From Dickeya chrysanthemi NCPPB 402 (GTDB lineage: Bacteria; Pseudomonadota; Gammaproteobacteria; Enterobacterales; Enterobacteriaceae), in NCBI RefSeq assembly GCF_000406105.1, contig NZ_CM001974.1:2683442-2747441 (forward strand): a stretch of 64,000 bases of DNA. The letters are read 5' to 3'. The notes under the pieces were generated by a model. The model worked only from the letters and a program-made list of their open reading frames with translations, was not told where the DNA came from and did no database searches. Each line of letters starts with the position of its first letter. Position 1 is the first letter of the stretch. This document shows, in pieces, positions 17,985 through 28,181 of this stretch. The translations under genes and the position numbers were made by a program.

Positions 17985-18977
17985 ATGGCGCATGAGCAGG
18001 AATCACTACTGGGCGAAGCCAACAGCTTTCTGGAAGTGCTGGAACAGGTCTCACAGTTGGCGCAGCTCAGCAAACCGGTACTGGTGATTGGCGAGCGGGG
18101 AACCGGCAAAGAGTTGATCGCCAGCCGTCTGCATTATCTGTCTCCCCGCTGGCAGGGGCCGTTTATTTCGCTTAACTGTGCGGCGCTGAACGAAAATCTG
18201 CTGGATTCCGAGCTGTTCGGCCACGAGGCCGGGGCGTTTACCGGTGCCCAGAAGCGCCATCTGGGGCGTTTTGAGCGTGCCGACGGCGGTACCCTGTTTC
18301 TGGACGAACTGGCTACCGCGCCGATGCTGGTGCAGGAAAAGCTGTTGCGGGTGATCGAATACGGCGTGCTGGAGCGCGTGGGCGGCGGACAGTCGCTGCA
18401 GGTGGATGTCCGGCTGGTGTGCGCCACCAACGAAGACCTGCCGGCGCTGGCGGCACAGGGAAAATTCCGCGCCGACCTGCTTGACCGGCTGGCCTTTGAT
18501 GTGGTGCACCTGCCGCCGCTGCGCCAGCGCCAGCAAGACATCATGCTGCTGGCGCAGCACTTCGCGGTACAGATGTGCCGGGAACTGGGGTTGCCGCTCT
18601 TTTCCGGTTTCAGCCCGCAGGCGGAACGAACCCTGCTGGATTACCGCTGGCCGGGCAATATCCGCGAGCTGAAAAACGTGGTGGAGCGTTCGCTGTATCG
18701 TCACGGCACCACCCCTGACCCGGTCGATCACATTATTCTGAATCCGTTTAAACCACTGGCGCCGACGCATACCCACGCCGCTCAGTCACCCTCCGGCGCT
18801 GTACCCACCCTGCCGCTGAACTTGCGCGACTGGCAACACCGTCAGGAACGGCAACTGGTAGAACAGGCGCTCGCTCAGGCACAGTTCAACCAACGTAAAG
18901 CCGCCGGATTGCTGGCGCTCACCTACCATCAGTTTCGCGGCCTGTTAAAAAAACACGAGATTGGCGCCAATGAGTAA
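17985..18977 (+). CDS. pspF: PspF, sigma-54 activator of the psp genes
   Basis: Enhancer-binding activator of 330 residues that lacks an N-terminal receiver domain, as usual for PspF. The AAA+ domain has Walker A GERGTGKE (residues 36-43), an intact GAFTGA loop (83-88), Walker B GGTLFLDEL and the R-finger region. The Fis-type helix-turn-helix is at the C-terminus (NQRKAAGLLALTYHQFRGLLKKH, in part). It is divergent from pspA, so its own promoter overlaps the upstream activator sites, giving autorepression in E. coli. AAGGTGA stands before the ATG. Confidence 0.96.
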   Translation: MAHEQESLLGEANSFLEVLEQVSQLAQLSKPVLVIGERGTGKELIASRLHYLSPRWQGPFISLNCAALNENLLDSELFGHEAGAFTGAQKRHLGRFERADGGTLFLDELATAPMLVQEKLLRVIEYGVLERVGGGQSLQVDVRLVCATNEDLPALAAQGKFRADLLDRLAFDVVHLPPLRQRQQDIMLLAQHFAVQMCRELGLPLFSGFSPQAERTLLDYRWPGNIRELKNVVERSLYRHGTTPDPVDHIILNPFKPLAPTHTHAAQSPSGAVPTLPLNLRDWQHRQERQLVEQALAQAQFNQRKAAGLLALTYHQFRGLLKKHEIGANE

Positions 18978-19157
18978 CCCGGTGAAATCTGCGGCGGCCG
19001 GCGGCATCGCCAGGGTTCTGATGTGCAAATACATATCAACCCTTGCCGATAACCGCATCACTTTGTAGAAAAAACCGGCAGATAAGCGTAAGAAATTGGG
19101 CGGAATGGCAGAGTGCGGTACACTCTGTGTATTGCCGATTGTCTGAAAAAAAACCGT

Positions 19158-20858
19158 ATGTCCGGAAAACACCTTCTGATACTGGCGCTGGCCTGGCTGA
19201 CGCAGCCCGTTATGGCACAGATGCCGACCGTCCCCGCGGCGCCGGCGCAAACTATCCGCCAGAGCGGTTTTGTCTATTGCGTCAATGATGTGCTCAGCAC
19301 CTTTAACCCACAAATGTCGCGCAGCGGGTTGATGGTGGACACGCTGGCCGCGCAGCTTTATGACCGCTTGCTGGGCGTCGATCCCTACACTTACCGCTTG
19401 ATGCCGGAACTGGCGCAACACTGGGATGTCAGCGATAACGGCTCGACCTATCGCTTTACCCTGCGTCGCGATGTGCCGTTCCAGCAAACCGCCTGGTTTA
19501 CCCCCAGCCGGATGCTGAACGCCGACGACGTGCTGTTCAGTTTCCAGCGGATGCTGGACAAAAAGCACCCGTTCCACGACATCAACGGCGGCGAATACCC
19601 CTATTTCGATAGCCTGCAGTTGGCCGACAACGTGCAGAGCATTCGCAAGCTGGGCGATTACAGCATCGAGATCCGTCTGAACAGCCCGGATGCGTCGTTC
19701 CTGTGGCATCTGGCGACCCACTATGCGCCCATCCTGTCGGCGGAATACGCCCAGCAATTGACCCGGCAAGATCGTCGTGAACTGCTTGACCGTCAACCGG
19801 TAGGCACCGGCCCTTATCGACTGGAGCAATACCGTTACGGCCAGTATGTGCGCCTGAAACGCAACGACGATTACTGGCGCGGTCGGCCACGTATGGAACA
19901 GGTGGTGGTGGACCTCGGCTCCGGCGGCACCGGCCGACTGTCCAAGCTGTTGACCGGCGAATGTGATGTGCTGGCCTACCCGGCCGCCAGCCAACTGAGC
20001 ATTCTGCGTAATGACCCGCGCCTGCGTTTGTCGCTGCGTCCGGGGATGAACGTCGCCTATCTGGCGTTTAACGTGCGCAAACCGCCGTTGGATGATGCTC
20101 GCGTGCGTCACGCCGTTGCGCTGGCGATCAACAATGATCGCCTGATGCAGTCGATTTACTACGGCACCGCGGAAACCGCCGCGTCGATTTTGCCGCGCGC
20201 GTCCTGGGCTTACGACAATGAGGCGCAGGTTACCGAGTACAACCCGGAAAAAGCGCGTCAGTTGCTCAAAGAGCTGGGCATTACCCATCTACAGTTACAG
20301 TTGTGGGTGCCGAGCGCTTCGCAATCCTATAACCCCAGCCCGGTAAAGACCGCCGAATTGATTCAGGCCGATTTGGCTCAGGTGGGTATCCAGGTCACCA
20401 TCGTGCCGGTAGAAGGCCGCTTTCAGGAAGCACGCCTGATGGAAATGAACCACGACCTGACGCTGGCCGGCTGGGCGACCGACAGTAACGACCCGGACAG
20501 CGTATTCCGGCCGCTGCTGAGTTGCGCCGCTATTCGCTCCCAGACCAACTATGCTCATTGGTGCGATCCCGGTTTCGATCAGGTGCTGCAGGATGCACTC
20601 TCTTCCCAGCAGCTCTCGCGGCGTATGGAATACTATCGGGTCGCGCACCATATTCTGGCCGAACAGTTGCCGGTTCTGCCGCTGGCCTCGTCATTGCGGA
20701 TGCAGGCGTATCGCTACGATATTAAAGGTCTGGTACTTAGCCCGTTCGGGAATGCCTCCTTCGCCGGCGTCTACCGTGATGAAGGCAATCAAGAAAAACC
20801 GAATGACCACGCCGTTGACCCATCTTCCAGCACGCCGATTCAGGGAGAGCAACCGTGA
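19158..20858 (+). CDS. sapA: Peptide-binding protein SapA
   Basis: Periplasmic solute-binding protein (SBP_bac_5 family) of the Sap transporter, linked to antimicrobial peptide resistance and, through the same operon, to potassium and putrescine transport. From the ATG at 19158 the product has 566 residues with a signal peptide ending near AQPVMAQ. It carries long stretches almost identical in pattern to E. coli SapA ([54 protein letters not shown]). No good ribosome site precedes this ATG, and a GTG at 19113 is an alternative start. The stop overlaps sapB (GTGA). In Dickeya and related plant pathogens sap affects resistance to plant peptides (known of the family). Confidence 0.94.
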   Translation: MSGKHLLILALAWLTQPVMAQMPTVPAAPAQTIRQSGFVYCVNDVLSTFNPQMSRSGLMVDTLAAQLYDRLLGVDPYTYRLMPELAQHWDVSDNGSTYRFTLRRDVPFQQTAWFTPSRMLNADDVLFSFQRMLDKKHPFHDINGGEYPYFDSLQLADNVQSIRKLGDYSIEIRLNSPDASFLWHLATHYAPILSAEYAQQLTRQDRRELLDRQPVGTGPYRLEQYRYGQYVRLKRNDDYWRGRPRMEQVVVDLGSGGTGRLSKLLTGECDVLAYPAASQLSILRNDPRLRLSLRPGMNVAYLAFNVRKPPLDDARVRHAVALAINNDRLMQSIYYGTAETAASILPRASWAYDNEAQVTEYNPEKARQLLKELGITHLQLQLWVPSASQSYNPSPVKTAELIQADLAQVGIQVTIVPVEGRFQEARLMEMNHDLTLAGWATDSNDPDSVFRPLLSCAAIRSQTNYAHWCDPGFDQVLQDALSSQQLSRRMEYYRVAHHILAEQLPVLPLASSLRMQAYRYDIKGLVLSPFGNASFAGVYRDEGNQEKPNDHAVDPSSSTPIQGEQP

Positions 20859-21820
20859 TTATCTTTACGCTTCGCCGTTTGTTGTTGTTGCTGGTCACGT
20901 TGTTTCTGCTCTCGTTGATCGGTTTTAGCCTGCTGTATTACACCCCACACGCGCCGCTCAATGGTGCGGCGCTGCTCGATGCCTATCGCTTTTATTTCGG
21001 CAGCCTGCTGCAGGGCGATTTCGGCGTCTCCAGCACCAATGGGCAGCCAATCAGCGAACAGCTGCGGGAAGTGCTGCCCGCCACCGTCGAGCTCTGTCTG
21101 CTGGCGTTTTCGTTGTCGTTGCTGGTGGGTATCCCGCTTGGCATCACCACCGGCGTACTGCAACACAAAGCCGCCGACCGGATTATCAGCGCGCTGGCGC
21201 TGCTGGGCTTCTCATTGCCGGTGTTCTGGCTGGCATTGCTGATGACCTTATTCTTCTCGCTGCACCTGGGGTGGCTGCCGGTTTCCGGGCGTTTCGACTT
21301 GCTTTACCCGGTGCCGCCGGTGACCGGTTTCGCGCTGATCGACGCCTGGCTCGCTCATTCCCCCTATCGGGAGGAGATGATCGCCAGCGCCATACAACAC
21401 ATGATTCTGCCGGTGCTGGTGCTGTCGGTCGGGCCGACGACCGAAGTTGTCCGCCTGATGCGTATCAGTACCACCGACGTCGGCACCCAGAATTACATCA
21501 AAGCGGCGATTATCCGTGGTTTGCCGCGAGCTACCGTGATTCGTCGTCATCTGCTGCATAACGCGCTGCCGCCGATCATTCCGCAACTGGGGTTGCAATT
21601 CTCCACCATGCTGACGCTGGAGATGATCACCGAAGTGGTGTTTAACTGGCCGGGGATCGGCCGCTGGCTGGTCAATGCCATCCGTCAGCAGGATTTTGCG
21701 GCGATATCCGCCGGGGTGATGGTGGTCGGCGCGCTGGTGATCACCATCAACGTGCTGTCCGATATCTGGGGCGCCATGGCAAACCCGCTGAAACATAAGG
21801 AATGGTATGCACTCCGATAA
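20855..21820 (+). CDS. sapB: Sap transporter permease SapB
   Basis: Inner-membrane permease of 321 residues in the BPD_transp_1 (DppB-like) family. Six membrane segments are seen, the first at the N-terminus ([20 protein letters not shown]). The EAA-like loop reads [20 protein letters not shown]. The GTG start at 20855 overlaps the sapA stop by 4 bp, so the two are translationally coupled. It is followed by sapC with a 14-bp overlap. Confidence 0.95.
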   Translation: MIIFTLRRLLLLLVTLFLLSLIGFSLLYYTPHAPLNGAALLDAYRFYFGSLLQGDFGVSSTNGQPISEQLREVLPATVELCLLAFSLSLLVGIPLGITTGVLQHKAADRIISALALLGFSLPVFWLALLMTLFFSLHLGWLPVSGRFDLLYPVPPVTGFALIDAWLAHSPYREEMIASAIQHMILPVLVLSVGPTTEVVRLMRISTTDVGTQNYIKAAIIRGLPRATVIRRHLLHNALPPIIPQLGLQFSTMLTLEMITEVVFNWPGIGRWLVNAIRQQDFAAISAGVMVVGALVITINVLSDIWGAMANPLKHKEWYALR

Positions 21821-22697
21821 TATTTACGGCGAGAAAGCGCTCCCCAGCCGCTGGCGCGATGCCTGGAATGTGTTCCGCCAGGATCGGATGGCGATGATCG
21901 GTTTTTACGGTTTTCTATTGCTACTGGGATTGTGCCTGTTCGGCAACACGCTGGCGCCCTACGCGTTGGATCAACAGTTCCTCGGTTACCAGTTGCTGCC
22001 GCCCTCCTGGTCTCGCTATGGCGAAGTGTCGTTTTTTCTCGGCACCGACGATTTGGGCCGCGACCTGTTAAGCCGTTTGCTGAGCGGAGCCGCACCGACG
22101 TTTGGCTCCGCGTTGCTGGTCACGTTGGCGGCCACGCTGGTCGGCATTTTGATCGGCATGTTGGCCGGGGTAACCCACGGCCTGCGTTCCGCCGTACTCA
22201 ACCATATTCTCGACCCGCTGCTGTCGATTCCTTCGTTGCTGCTGGCGATGGTGGTGATCGCCTTTATCGGCCCGCAATTAACACACGCCATGCTGGCGGT
22301 ATGGATGGCGTTGCTGCCGCGTATGGTGCGTACTATCTATTCCGCGGTACATGACGAGCTGGAAAAAGAGTACGTGACCGCCGCCCGGCTCGACGGCGCC
22401 TCGACACGCTATCTGCTTTGGTATGCGGTAGTACCCAACATCCTGCCAGTGCTGGTCAGTGAAGTCACCCGCGCGTTCTCCATCGCCATTTTGGATATCG
22501 CCGCGCTCGGCTTTCTGAATCTGGGCGCCCAGCTACCCACCACCGAGTGGGGCGTATTACTGGGCAATTCGCTGGAACTGGTTTACGCCGCCCCCTGGAC
22601 GGTGATGTTGCCCGGTACTGCGATCACCCTCAGCGTACTGATCGTCAATCTGCTGGGGGATGGCATTCGCCGCGCCCTGCTTGCTCAAACCGAATAG
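21807..22697 (+). CDS. sapC: Sap transporter permease SapC
   Basis: Second permease of the Sap system, 296 residues, of the DppC-like BPD_transp_1 family with the N-terminal OppC-type segment ([19 protein letters not shown]). The [15 protein letters not shown] motif and the EAA loop [18 protein letters not shown] are intact. The ATG has AAGGA upstream and lies inside the end of sapB. The operon continues into sapD after 15 bp. Confidence 0.95.
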   Translation: MHSDNIYGEKALPSRWRDAWNVFRQDRMAMIGFYGFLLLLGLCLFGNTLAPYALDQQFLGYQLLPPSWSRYGEVSFFLGTDDLGRDLLSRLLSGAAPTFGSALLVTLAATLVGILIGMLAGVTHGLRSAVLNHILDPLLSIPSLLLAMVVIAFIGPQLTHAMLAVWMALLPRMVRTIYSAVHDELEKEYVTAARLDGASTRYLLWYAVVPNILPVLVSEVTRAFSIAILDIAALGFLNLGAQLPTTEWGVLLGNSLELVYAAPWTVMLPGTAITLSVLIVNLLGDGIRRALLAQTE

Positions 22698-22712
22698 TGA
22701 CGGAACAACACC

Positions 22713-23705
22713 ATGGCATTACTGGAAATTCGTAATCTGACCATTGAATTCCTCACGCCGGACGGCCCGGTGAAAGCAGTGGATCGTGTCAGCATCAACC
22801 TCAACGAAGGCGAAATTCGCGGGCTGGTGGGTGAGTCAGGTTCCGGCAAGAGCCTGATCGCCAAAGCCATTTGCGGCATCAATAAAGAAAACTGGCGCAT
22901 CACCGCCGACCGTTTTCGCTTCGATGACGTGGACATGCTGCAACTCACGCCGCCTCAGCGCCGTAAACTGGTGCGGCACAACATGTCGATGATCTTTCAG
23001 GAACCGCAGTCCTGTCTCGATCCGTCCGCACGCGTCGGCCGTCAGTTGATTCAATCCATCCCCGGCTGGACCTACAAAGGCCGTTGGTGGCAACGCTTCA
23101 ACTGGCGCAAACGGCGCGCCATCGAATTGCTGCACCGCGTCGGCATCAAGGACCATAAAGATGTCATGCGCAGTTTCCCCTACGAATTGACCGAGGGAGA
23201 GTGCCAGAAAGTGATGATCGCCATCGCGCTCGCCAATCAGCCCCGATTGCTGATTGCCGATGAGCCGACCAACGCGATGGAAGCCACCACGCAGGCGCAA
23301 ATCTTCCGCCTGCTCTCCCGGCTCAATCAGAACAACAACACCACCATTTTGCTGATCAGCCACGATTTGCAGACCATGAGCAAATGGGCGGACCGCATCA
23401 ACGTGTTGTATTGCGGCCAGACGGTGGAAAGCGCCGTCAGCGATGAATTGATCAGCGCGCCGCACCATCCTTATACCCAGGCGCTGATCCGCGCCATGCC
23501 GGATTTCGGCTGCTCGTTGCCGCATAAAAGCCGCCTTAACACGCTGCCGGGGGCGATTCCGTCGCTGGCGCACCTGCCGGTAGGGTGTCGGCTTGGTCCC
23601 CGTTGCCCTTATTCACAGAAACAGTGCATGACGGCACCGCCGCTGATCCCGGTAAGAAACCATTGGTATGCCTGTCACTTCCCGCTCAACATGGAGGAAT
23701 CCTGA
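22713..23705 (+). CDS. sapD: Sap transporter ATP-binding protein SapD
   Basis: ABC ATPase of 330 residues. Walker A is GESGSGKS near residues 40-47 and Walker B is [12 protein letters not shown]. The signature is the unusual LTEGECQK instead of LSGGQ, a known trait of SapD. The C-terminal oligopeptide/dipeptide extension has Cys residues ([15 protein letters not shown]). In E. coli, SapD also gives ATP dependence to the Trk potassium system. Its stop overlaps the sapF start (TGATG). Confidence 0.95.
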   Translation: MALLEIRNLTIEFLTPDGPVKAVDRVSINLNEGEIRGLVGESGSGKSLIAKAICGINKENWRITADRFRFDDVDMLQLTPPQRRKLVRHNMSMIFQEPQSCLDPSARVGRQLIQSIPGWTYKGRWWQRFNWRKRRAIELLHRVGIKDHKDVMRSFPYELTEGECQKVMIAIALANQPRLLIADEPTNAMEATTQAQIFRLLSRLNQNNNTTILLISHDLQTMSKWADRINVLYCGQTVESAVSDELISAPHHPYTQALIRAMPDFGCSLPHKSRLNTLPGAIPSLAHLPVGCRLGPRCPYSQKQCMTAPPLIPVRNHWYACHFPLNMEES

Positions 23706-24520
23706 TGGTGGAAACCCTGCTGGAAGCCCGTAATCTCACCAAGACGTTTCGCTACCGTACCGGCTGGTTCCGCCGTCAGCACGTCGAAGCGGTGAAATCA
23801 GTGAGTTTTACGTTGCGGGAGCGACAAACGCTGGCAATCATCGGCGAAAACGGCTCCGGGAAATCCACGCTGGCCAAGATGCTGAGCGGCGTGATTCCCC
23901 CGACCTCCGGCGAACTGGTGATCGACGACCACCCCTTGCAGTATGGCGATTATCACTACCGCAGCCAGCGGATACGCATGATCTTTCAGGATTCGGCGAC
24001 ATCGCTCAATCCACGTCAGCGTATTGGCCAATTGCTGGAACTGCCGCTGCGTCTCAATACCGACCTGACGCCGCAGGAGCGGGAAAAAGCCATTAATCTG
24101 GCGTTGCGTCAGGTCGGCTTACGCGCCGATCACGCCACCTATTACCCGCACGCTCTGGCACCGGGACAAAAACAGCGTATCGGCCTGGCCCGGGCGTTAA
24201 TTCTGCAACCTAAAGTGATCGTGGCGGATGAAGTGCTGGCGTCGCTGGATATGTCGGTGCGCTCGCAGATCATCAACCTGATGCTGGAACTACAGGAAAA
24301 ACACGGTATTTCGTATATTTACGTCACCCAGCATCTCGGCATGATGAAACATATCAGCGATCAGATTCTGGTGATGCAGGCCGGCGAAGTGGTCGAACGC
24401 GGCAGTACCGCCGATGTGCTGGCGGCACCGTTGCATGATCTGACCAAACGGCTGATTGCCAGTCACTTCGGCGAAGCGCTGAGCGCCGATGCCTGGCGCA
24501 CAGACAGTCACCGCACGTGA
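23705..24520 (+). CDS. sapF: Sap transporter ATP-binding protein SapF
   Basis: Second ABC ATPase of the Sap system, 271 residues. Walker A is GENGSGKS and Walker B VIVADEVLASLD. The signature is LAPGQKQR, as in other SapF proteins. The start at 23705 ([15 protein letters not shown]) overlaps the sapD stop by one base; the open frame upstream lies inside sapD. It is the last gene of sapABCDF. Confidence 0.95.
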   Translation: MVETLLEARNLTKTFRYRTGWFRRQHVEAVKSVSFTLRERQTLAIIGENGSGKSTLAKMLSGVIPPTSGELVIDDHPLQYGDYHYRSQRIRMIFQDSATSLNPRQRIGQLLELPLRLNTDLTPQEREKAINLALRQVGLRADHATYYPHALAPGQKQRIGLARALILQPKVIVADEVLASLDMSVRSQIINLMLELQEKHGISYIYVTQHLGMMKHISDQILVMQAGEVVERGSTADVLAAPLHDLTKRLIASHFGEALSADAWRTDSHRT

Positions 24521-24552
24521 AAGCCGCGCCATATCTGACCCGGCGAGGAAAA

Positions 24553-24577
24553 ACGCAGGGGCTCAAGCCCCCTGCGT
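24553..24577. terminator. Hairpin after sapF
   Basis: The stem is acgcagggg/cccctgcgt. The T-run lies on the minus-strand side only, so it would terminate transcripts coming from the right better than sapF mRNA. No leftward gene is present there. Confidence 0.45.
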
Positions 24578-24704
24578 CTAGTGGTTGGAGTACCCCTTTG
24601 GGCACCATACATGCTAGAATCGCCCGGTTTATTCACACCGATCATGGTAAATAATTATTTTTATTGACGATGATCGCAGCAACAATGATCACAAGGATAC
24701 TGCC

Positions 24705-25496
24705 ATGGGTTTTCTTAACGGTAAGCGCATTCTGGTAACGGGCGTTGCCAGCAACCGCTCCATTGCATACGGTATCGCCCAGGCGATGCATCGTGAAGGT
24801 GCAGAACTGGCGTTCACCTATCAGAACGACAAGCTGAAACCGCGTGTGGACGAGTTTGCCAAAGAGTTCGGATCGAGCATCGTGTTACCCTGTGATGTGG
24901 CAGAAGATGCCAGCATTGAGGCACTGTTCACCGAGCTGGCGAAAGTATGGCCGAAATTTGACGGCTTCGTGCACTCCATCGCTTATGCGCCGGGTGACCA
25001 GTTAGACGGCGACTACGTGAACGCCGTCACCCGCGAAGGTTTCGCCATTGCGCACGATATCAGCGCCTACAGCTTTGTAGCGATGGCGAAAGCCTGCCGT
25101 AGCATGCTGAACCCGAATTCCGCGCTGATGACGCTGTCCTACCTGGGTGCTGAGCGCGCCATTCCGAACTACAACGTCATGGGCCTGGCTAAAGCCTCGC
25201 TGGAAGCCAACGTTCGTTACATGGCGAATGCGATGGGCCGTGACGGCGTGCGCGTTAACGCGGTGTCTGCCGGTCCGATCCGCACACTGGCTGCCTCCGG
25301 CATCAAGAACTTCAAAAAGATGCTGTCTCACTGCGAAGCGGTTACGCCGATCCGCCGTGTGGTCACCATTGAAGACGTGGGCAATGCCGCCGCCTTCATG
25401 TGTTCCGACCTGGCTGCCGGTATCTCCGGTGAAGTTCTGCACGTTGACGGCGGTTTCAACATCGCTGCCATGAACGAGCTGGAACTGGGCGAATAA
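24705..25496 (+). CDS. fabI: Enoyl-[acyl-carrier-protein] reductase FabI
   Basis: NADH-dependent enoyl-ACP reductase of the last step of fatty acid elongation, 263 residues. The SDR-type catalytic Tyr156 and Lys163 are in place (NYNVMGLAK), with Tyr146 in LTLSYLG. Residue 93 is Ala (HSIAYAP) where E. coli has Gly; the neighbouring Phe94 is Tyr. Changes at Gly93 in E. coli lower triclosan binding, so this natural form may be less sensitive (inference). AAGGA precedes the ATG. It is a single gene downstream of sapF, as in E. coli, and a hairpin follows. Confidence 0.97.
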   Translation: MGFLNGKRILVTGVASNRSIAYGIAQAMHREGAELAFTYQNDKLKPRVDEFAKEFGSSIVLPCDVAEDASIEALFTELAKVWPKFDGFVHSIAYAPGDQLDGDYVNAVTREGFAIAHDISAYSFVAMAKACRSMLNPNSALMTLSYLGAERAIPNYNVMGLAKASLEANVRYMANAMGRDGVRVNAVSAGPIRTLAASGIKNFKKMLSHCEAVTPIRRVVTIEDVGNAAAFMCSDLAAGISGEVLHVDGGFNIAAMNELELGE

Positions 25497-25506
25497 TATC
25501 GTCATC

Positions 25507-25531
25507 TGTACCGGGCTCGCGGCCCGGTACA
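25507..25531 (+). terminator. fabI terminator
   Basis: Perfect 10-bp stem tgtaccgggc/gcccggtaca with a 5-base loop, 11 bp after the fabI stop, followed by a weak T stretch. Confidence 0.65.
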
Positions 25532-25602
25532 GGACTGTTTCCCCGTAAGCTCACCTCTTCCGTTCCCCTGCCATCGCTTGTCATCACCACCTTTTCCGCT
25601 AA

Positions 25603-25734
25603 CACGACTCGCGTCAATACCGTGATCGTCAACGCGACGCCATTTTCGTGTTCGGCCAAAACCCCGCTACCAATCATCCGCGGATGCTGCACAGCCTGCG
25701 TCATGCGGCCGATCGCGGCGCGCATATCGTGCCT
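25603..25734 (+). pseudogene. Fragment of an FdhF/YdeP-like molybdopterin oxidoreductase
   Basis: The plus-strand frame from 25603 reads ..RDAIFVFGQNPATNHPRM, then LHSLRHAADRGAHIV. This pattern (FGQNPxTNHPRML..LR.A..RGA.IV) is typical of the alpha subunit of formate-dehydrogenase-like oxidoreductases of the YdeP group, where it is followed by FNPL. Only about 40 codons remain. No start codon or other part of the enzyme is seen, and at about 25732 the frame runs straight into a DUF2335 protein. This is a gene relic. Confidence 0.6.
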
Positions 25735-25752
25735 AACGGTGCTGAGAGAATC

Positions 25753-26004
25753 ATGGCAAAAAGCGAGCGAGAGCAAGCGCATCGCCATCGTATTACTGAA
25801 AAAAGCCTTGAAGGCGAGATGAGCAGAGACAAACGAGGACAATGGATGGCGTTTGCCATTACCATGGCAATTCTGGTAATCACGACTTTTTTTGCCTGGA
25901 AGGGCGAAATGGTATTTGCCGGTACGTTAATCACACTTGATTTAATCGGACTCGCTTGCGCGTTTATTATCGGAAGATATCGCCGTTCCAACAATAACGA
26001 GTAA
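25753..26004 (+). CDS. DUF2335-like membrane protein, truncated at the N-terminus
   Basis: Protein of 83 residues from the ATG at 25753. It starts with the polar helix AKSEREQAHRHRITEKSLEGE, given in part, typical of DUF2335 just before two membrane helices, here MAFAITMAILVITTFFAW and GTLITLDLIGLACAFIIGRY. Full members have roughly another 50-100 residues upstream ending in ..GAAERIL; here only NGAERIM precedes, fused in frame to an oxidoreductase relic. No clear ribosome site is present. It may be expressed or a remnant. Confidence 0.5.
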   Translation: MAKSEREQAHRHRITEKSLEGEMSRDKRGQWMAFAITMAILVITTFFAWKGEMVFAGTLITLDLIGLACAFIIGRYRRSNNNE

Positions 26005-26145
26005 CCCACCAGCATTCTCCAGGATTCAGTTCAAACATGCCTGCCTTATGCAGGCTATTCATGTGCAGCAACGCTTGCCGCCAGCGGCCGATTCGCGTAA
26101 AACTGTCTGCCGCTAAAGCCACTATTAACCGCAATTCTGGACGCT

Positions 26146-28077
26146 ATGTTTCAAGACAACCCGCTGCTTGCGCAGCTTAAACAGCAACTCCACTCTCAGA
26201 CGCCACGAGCGGAAGGCATCGTCAAAGCCACCGACAAAGGATTCGGTTTTCTTGAAGCCGACGCGCAGAAGAGCTATTTCATCCCGCCGCCGTACATGAA
26301 GAAAGTGATGCACGGCGACCGTATTATCGCCACGCTGCACACCGAAAAAGAGCGCGAAATCGCCGAACCGGAATCACTGGTGGAACCATTCCTGACCCGG
26401 TTTGTCGGCCGGGTCCAGAAAAAAGACGACCGTCTGTCCATCGTGCCCGATCATCCGTTGTTGAAAGAGGCGATTCCCTGCCGCCCGGCGCGTGGCGTCG
26501 AACAGGATTTCAAAGAAGGCGACTGGGCGGTAGCAGAAATGCGCCGTCATCCGCTGAAAGGCGACCGCGGTTTCTTTGCCGATCTGACCCAGTACATCAC
26601 CAACGGCGACGACCCGCTGGCTCCCTGGTGGGTCACGCTGTCGCGTCATAATCTGGAACGTGAAGCGCCGAATGCCGATGCCGCCGAACTCGATGACGGC
26701 ACGCTGGTACGCGAAGACCTGACCGGGCTGGACTTTGTCACCATCGACAGCGCCAGCACCGAAGATATGGACGATGCCTTGTACGTGCAGGACAACGGCG
26801 ACGGTACGCTGGAAATGACGGTGGCCATCGCCGACCCGACCGCTTACGTACCTGCCGACAGCGAGCTGGACGCCATTGCCCGCCAACGCGCCTTCACCAA
26901 CTACTTGCCCGGTTTCAATATTCCGATGCTGCCGCGCCACTTGTCGGACGATATCTGTTCGCTGCGCGCGAATGAGCGTCGCCCGGTGTTGGCTTGCCGT
27001 ATGACCATCGCCGCCGACGGCGCACTGAGCCAGATTCGGTTCTTTGCCGCCTGGATCGAGTCTCGCGCCAAGCTGGTGTACGACGAGGTCTCCGACTGGC
27101 TGGAGCAACAAGGCAACTGGCAGCCGGCAAGCGAAAATATCGCCGTTCAGATCCGTCTGCTGCATCGCGTCTGCCAGGCCCGCAGTGCGTGGCGCACCGC
27201 ACATGCGCTGGTGTTCCGCGACCGTCCGGATTATCGCTTCCTGTTGGGCGAAAAAGGCGAAGTATTGGATATCGTTACCGAACCACGCCGCATCGCCAAC
27301 CGCATCGTGGAAGAAGCGATGATCGCCGCCAACATCTGCGCGGCACAGGTGCTGCGCGACACACTCGGCTTCGGTATTTACAACGTCCACAACGGTTTCG
27401 ACCCGGTCAGCATTGACCAGGCGGTCGCGGTACTGGAAAGCAATGGTATTCAGGCCGATGCTCAGCAACTACTGACGCTGGACGGCTTCTGCATTCTGCG
27501 CCGTGAACTGGACGCACAGCCGACCCAATTCCTCGACAGCCGCATTCGCCGCTTCCAGACGTTTGCGGAAATCAGCACCGTGCCGGGCCCGCATTTCGGT
27601 CTCGGTTTGGAGGCTTATGCCACCTGGACTTCGCCGATCCGTAAATACGGCGATATGGTTAACCATCGGTTGCTGAAAGCTGTCATCACCCAAAGCGCGG
27701 CGGAAAAACCGCAGGACGAGGTGACGCTGCAACTGGCCGAGCGCCGTCGCCTCAATCGCATGGCGGAACGCGACGTCAGCGACTGGTTGTACGCCCGTTT
27801 CCTGAAAGACAAAGCCGGCACCGATGCCCGCTTTACCGGTGAGATTATGGACGTTAATCGCGGCGGTCTGCGTGTACGTTTGCTGGAAAACGGCGCCACC
27901 GCCTTTATTCCGGCCTCGTTTATCCACGCGGTGCGCGACGAGCTGGTGTGCAGTCAGGACACCGGCATCGTCACGGTGAAAGGCGAACCGGTTTACCGGC
28001 AGAGCGATACTCTGACGGTCATGTTGACCGAGGTACGGCTCGAAACCCGCAGCATCATCGCCAAACCGGCGGCCTGA
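26146..28077 (+). CDS. rnb: Exoribonuclease II (RNase II)
   Basis: Processive 3'-5' exoribonuclease, 643 residues. The order is two N-terminal cold-shock domains ([24 protein letters not shown]), the RNB catalytic domain with the acidic motif [12 protein letters not shown] (Asp ligands for Mg2+), the conserved [15 protein letters not shown] block, and a C-terminal S1 domain ([17 protein letters not shown]). Size and termini match E. coli RNase II. The ribosome site is weak. A good terminator follows at once. Confidence 0.97.
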   Translation: MFQDNPLLAQLKQQLHSQTPRAEGIVKATDKGFGFLEADAQKSYFIPPPYMKKVMHGDRIIATLHTEKEREIAEPESLVEPFLTRFVGRVQKKDDRLSIVPDHPLLKEAIPCRPARGVEQDFKEGDWAVAEMRRHPLKGDRGFFADLTQYITNGDDPLAPWWVTLSRHNLEREAPNADAAELDDGTLVREDLTGLDFVTIDSASTEDMDDALYVQDNGDGTLEMTVAIADPTAYVPADSELDAIARQRAFTNYLPGFNIPMLPRHLSDDICSLRANERRPVLACRMTIAADGALSQIRFFAAWIESRAKLVYDEVSDWLEQQGNWQPASENIAVQIRLLHRVCQARSAWRTAHALVFRDRPDYRFLLGEKGEVLDIVTEPRRIANRIVEEAMIAANICAAQVLRDTLGFGIYNVHNGFDPVSIDQAVAVLESNGIQADAQQLLTLDGFCILRRELDAQPTQFLDSRIRRFQTFAEISTVPGPHFGLGLEAYATWTSPIRKYGDMVNHRLLKAVITQSAAEKPQDEVTLQLAERRRLNRMAERDVSDWLYARFLKDKAGTDARFTGEIMDVNRGGLRVRLLENGATAFIPASFIHAVRDELVCSQDTGIVTVKGEPVYRQSDTLTVMLTEVRLETRSIIAKPAA

Positions 28078-28090
28078 CGCGAACCGGTAT

Positions 28091-28119
28091 AACGCCATCC
28101 ATTCGGGTGGCGTTTTTTT
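28091..28119 (+). terminator. rnb terminator
   Basis: The stem aacgccatcc/gggtggcgtt, with G-T pairs, is followed by seven Ts. Confidence 0.88.
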
Positions 28120-28181
28120 ATCGCCGGATCGACTGTCGCCCCTTTCCCTACACGATATTGCGACATAACGGAGAGGTGAAC

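Noticed and set aside
18945..20288. A 447-codon open frame on the minus strand across sapA
   Set aside because: It is the antisense shadow of sapA, with no ribosome site or recognisable family; high-GC codon use often leaves this frame open.
26374..27468. A 364-codon frame antisense to rnb
   Set aside because: Shadow of a well identified gene, of low-complexity composition and without a start signal.
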